Of a DNA stretch of 64,000 bases, positions 62,525 to 64,000 are shown piece by piece. The stretch spans positions 1,054,001 through 1,118,000 of the forward strand of contig NFUV01000001.1 of assembly GCA_002127295.1 (NCBI GenBank). The letters are read 5' to 3'. The translations under genes were made by a program, and so were the position numbers. The stretch's first letter is position 1, and each line of letters starts with the position of its first letter. The notes below the pieces were generated by a model. That model searched no databases. It was not told where the DNA came from and saw only the letters and a program-made list of their open reading frames with translations. Source of the DNA: Chitinophagaceae bacterium IBVUCB2 (lineage in GTDB: Bacteria; Bacteroidota; Bacteroidia; Chitinophagales; Chitinophagaceae).

Positions 62525-63475
62525 ATGGATAAAACAATTAAAAAATCTTCACTTAAAGTAAGTGAGAACGGTTTGGAGAAAACCAGTTCTCCAAAACGGC
62601 TTGAAGTATTGAAGACCTATAAGATTTATATCGGCGGTCAGTTTCCAAGAACTGAATCAGGAAGATATTATCAACCTACCAATGCAGCAGGAAAAACGTT
62701 AGCAAATGTATGCCTCAGTTCAAGAAAAGATTTTCGGGATGCTGTGGTAAGTGCTCGAGGTGCGGTAAGTGGGTGGAGTGGCCGTGCAGCTTTCAATCGC
62801 AGCCAGATATTATACAGAATGGCAGAAATGCTGGAAGGAAGAAAAGCACAATTCATTGATGAGTTGATGCAACAAGATGCTACCAAAGCAAAAGCAGAGA
62901 AAGAAGTGAATCTTGCTATCGATCGCCTGATATATTATGCCGGCTGGTGCGATAAATTTCAGCAAATTTTTAGTGCTGTAAATCCTGTAGCTTCTTCCCA
63001 TTTTAATTTTTCTGTTCCTGAGCCAACCGGAGTTGTTTCTATCATTGCACCGCAAGGCGATTCATTATTAGGATTGGTTTCCGTTATTGCACCCGTGATT
63101 GCAGGCGGTAACACATGTATCGTTTTAGCTTCTGAAACTAGGCCACTTTGTGCTGTTACTTTTGCGGAGGTATTGAACTCATCGGACCTTCCGGGAGGAG
63201 TTGTTAATATTTTAACAGGTAAGCCTGCAGAATTAGCCAGTTGGTTTGTAGATCATATGGACGTAAATGCAACCATTTATTGCGAAAACAATTCTGAGAT
63301 CAAGAAAATGATGCAGGAAAAATCGGCTTCAAACTTAAAACGCATCACCTTCTATGACAAGGTAAACTGGTACAATGAAGAAGGACAATCACCCTATTTT
63401 ATCATGGATACGCAGGAAGTAAAAACGACCTGGCATCCGGTGGAGAATATTGCTGGGGCAGGCGGAGGATATTAA
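62525..63475 (+). CDS. Non-catalytic aldehyde dehydrogenase-like protein (ALDH16 C-terminal-type)
   Basis: This 316-aa protein covers mainly the nucleotide-binding part of the dehydrogenase fold: YKIYIGGQFPRTESGRYY, YYAGWCDKFQQIF, PTGVVSIIAPQGDSLLGLVSVIAPVIAGGNTCIVLASE, LNSSDLPGGVVNILTG. The GxGxxG-like turn and the catalytic Glu and Cys are absent, and after about residue 245 the sequence does not follow the usual catalytic domain. It has a single ATG frame and clean ends, so it is a real short form and not a frameshifted pseudogene. It matches the noncatalytic C-terminal half of two-domain ALDH16 enzymes, here as a separate gene. A structural role is inferred. Confidence 0.82.
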   Translation: MDKTIKKSSLKVSENGLEKTSSPKRLEVLKTYKIYIGGQFPRTESGRYYQPTNAAGKTLANVCLSSRKDFRDAVVSARGAVSGWSGRAAFNRSQILYRMAEMLEGRKAQFIDELMQQDATKAKAEKEVNLAIDRLIYYAGWCDKFQQIFSAVNPVASSHFNFSVPEPTGVVSIIAPQGDSLLGLVSVIAPVIAGGNTCIVLASETRPLCAVTFAEVLNSSDLPGGVVNILTGKPAELASWFVDHMDVNATIYCENNSEIKKMMQEKSASNLKRITFYDKVNWYNEEGQSPYFIMDTQEVKTTWHPVENIAGAGGGY

Positions 63476-63535
63476 AAAGACCTTTCTCTAAAAGAGAGTA
63501 AACTTTTGGTAAGATTTTTGAACCTTATACGATAT

Positions 63536-63994
63536 ATGAAATTCATTATTATACTCACATTTTTAGTTATTTCAACTAACTGTTTTGCGCAAAGTGATAC
63601 AACTTATACTCCGGCTGACAGCAACTCAGTTATTGTTCATAAAGACCCCCGCCTTGAATTGCTCGTAAAAAAACAGGCTCAAATTAATGAAGAAACAAGC
63701 CGGGATGGAAGAAGAACTGATAAAGGCTATCGCTTAATGATCATTAGTACTAATAACCGGGATGAGGCATTAGCAGCAAAAACGAAAGTATATACTTATT
63801 TTCCAGACCTGAAAGCATATATGTGGTACCAGTCGCCGTACTTTAAAGTAAAAGCCGGCAACTTTAAAGACAGAAAAGATGCGGAAGCTTTTCAAAAAAG
63901 ATTGAACAGTTATTTTCCGAAAGGAGTTTTCATCATGAAAGATGTGATTGAAGTGAAGTTGGGCAAAGGCATCGATGATGAAATAAATCCATAA
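63536..63994 (+). CDS. Exported SPOR-domain protein
   Basis: I choose ATG 63536 (MKFIIILTFLVISTNCFAQ, 152 aa) over a TTG ten codons upstream. After the signal peptide and a 45-residue polar region, a SPOR domain spans about 62-145: TDKGYRLMIISTNNRDEALAAKTKVYTYFPDL, SPYFKVKAGNFKDRKDAEAFQKRLN. SPOR domains bind denuded glycan strands of peptidoglycan, often at division sites. Here the domain is at the C-terminal end of a small periplasmic protein. Its stop is 6 bases before the window edge. Confidence 0.9.
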   Translation: MKFIIILTFLVISTNCFAQSDTTYTPADSNSVIVHKDPRLELLVKKQAQINEETSRDGRRTDKGYRLMIISTNNRDEALAAKTKVYTYFPDLKAYMWYQSPYFKVKAGNFKDRKDAEAFQKRLNSYFPKGVFIMKDVIEVKLGKGIDDEINP

Positions 63995-64000
63995 AGCATT

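Noticed and set aside
62525-63475. Frameshifted aldehyde dehydrogenase pseudogene
   Set aside because: The frame is intact from ATG to stop, and no remnant of the catalytic part follows; a real short form is more likely.

Overview
The window looks like a chromosomal piece of a Bacteroidota bacterium, most likely family Chitinophagaceae. The grounds are the A/T-rich sequence, -7 promoter boxes of the Bacteroidetes form TAnnTTTG, almost no Shine-Dalgarno sequences, a secreted protein with a C-terminal type IX secretion sorting domain, a LytS/LytTR pair with a periplasmic propeller sensor, a fused alpha/beta E1 dehydrogenase, DUF1573 proteins and large amidohydrolases. No phage, insertion sequence or CRISPR array was seen.

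Layout. 1-3434: two secreted, probably surface, proteins (the first runs off the left edge). 3740-7578: propeller sensor kinase plus LytTR response regulator. 7667-9471: three exported proteins of unknown function. 9638-18383: metabolic and housekeeping genes (DCC oxidoreductase, PhzF, TRIC-like channel, dodecin, E1 alpha/beta fusion, two DUF1573 proteins, aminotransferase, acetyltransferase), then a tRNA-Met. 18641-40409: a 22-kb island with six exported caspase-family (C14) proteases, two small secreted proteins and a thioredoxin-fold protein. 40468-51074: a DUF4136 lipoprotein, an MBL/beta-CASP protein, a hotdog thioesterase-like protein, a thioredoxin, a membrane-anchored papain-family protease, a DUF6263-like protein, lysA, scpB, atpG and two unknown exported proteins. 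51261-63994: secA, a small Thr-rich lipoprotein, two amidohydrolase proteins, deoC with two aldehyde dehydrogenase-family genes, and a SPOR-domain protein.

The main discovery is the caspase island. Three proteases fuse WD40 propellers to a C-terminal caspase domain, one carries TPRs and an EF-hand-like loop, one carries a DUF4384-like tail, and one has a degenerate pseudo-caspase in front of an intact caspase. Six 16-bp palindromes of the form TACC-N8-GGTA, usually TACCC-N6-GGGTA, lie in front of these genes and of the two small secreted proteins. In every case a TAnnTTTG-like box follows at a fixed distance, 20 nt in six promoter readings and 19 nt in one divergent reading. I found no such site elsewhere in the window by eye. 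The 7-2-7 layout is that of NarL/FixJ-type response-regulator operators, so I infer one co-regulated system of exported proteases and candidate substrates, controlled by a regulator encoded outside this window.

Other points of note are three genes whose -7 box sits exactly 4 nt before the start codon (probable leaderless mRNAs), an ALDH16-like enzyme split into two genes beside deoC, and amidohydrolase modules that lack the metal-binding HxH motif. All motif searches were done by eye, and all family names are from recognition of motifs, not from database searches.
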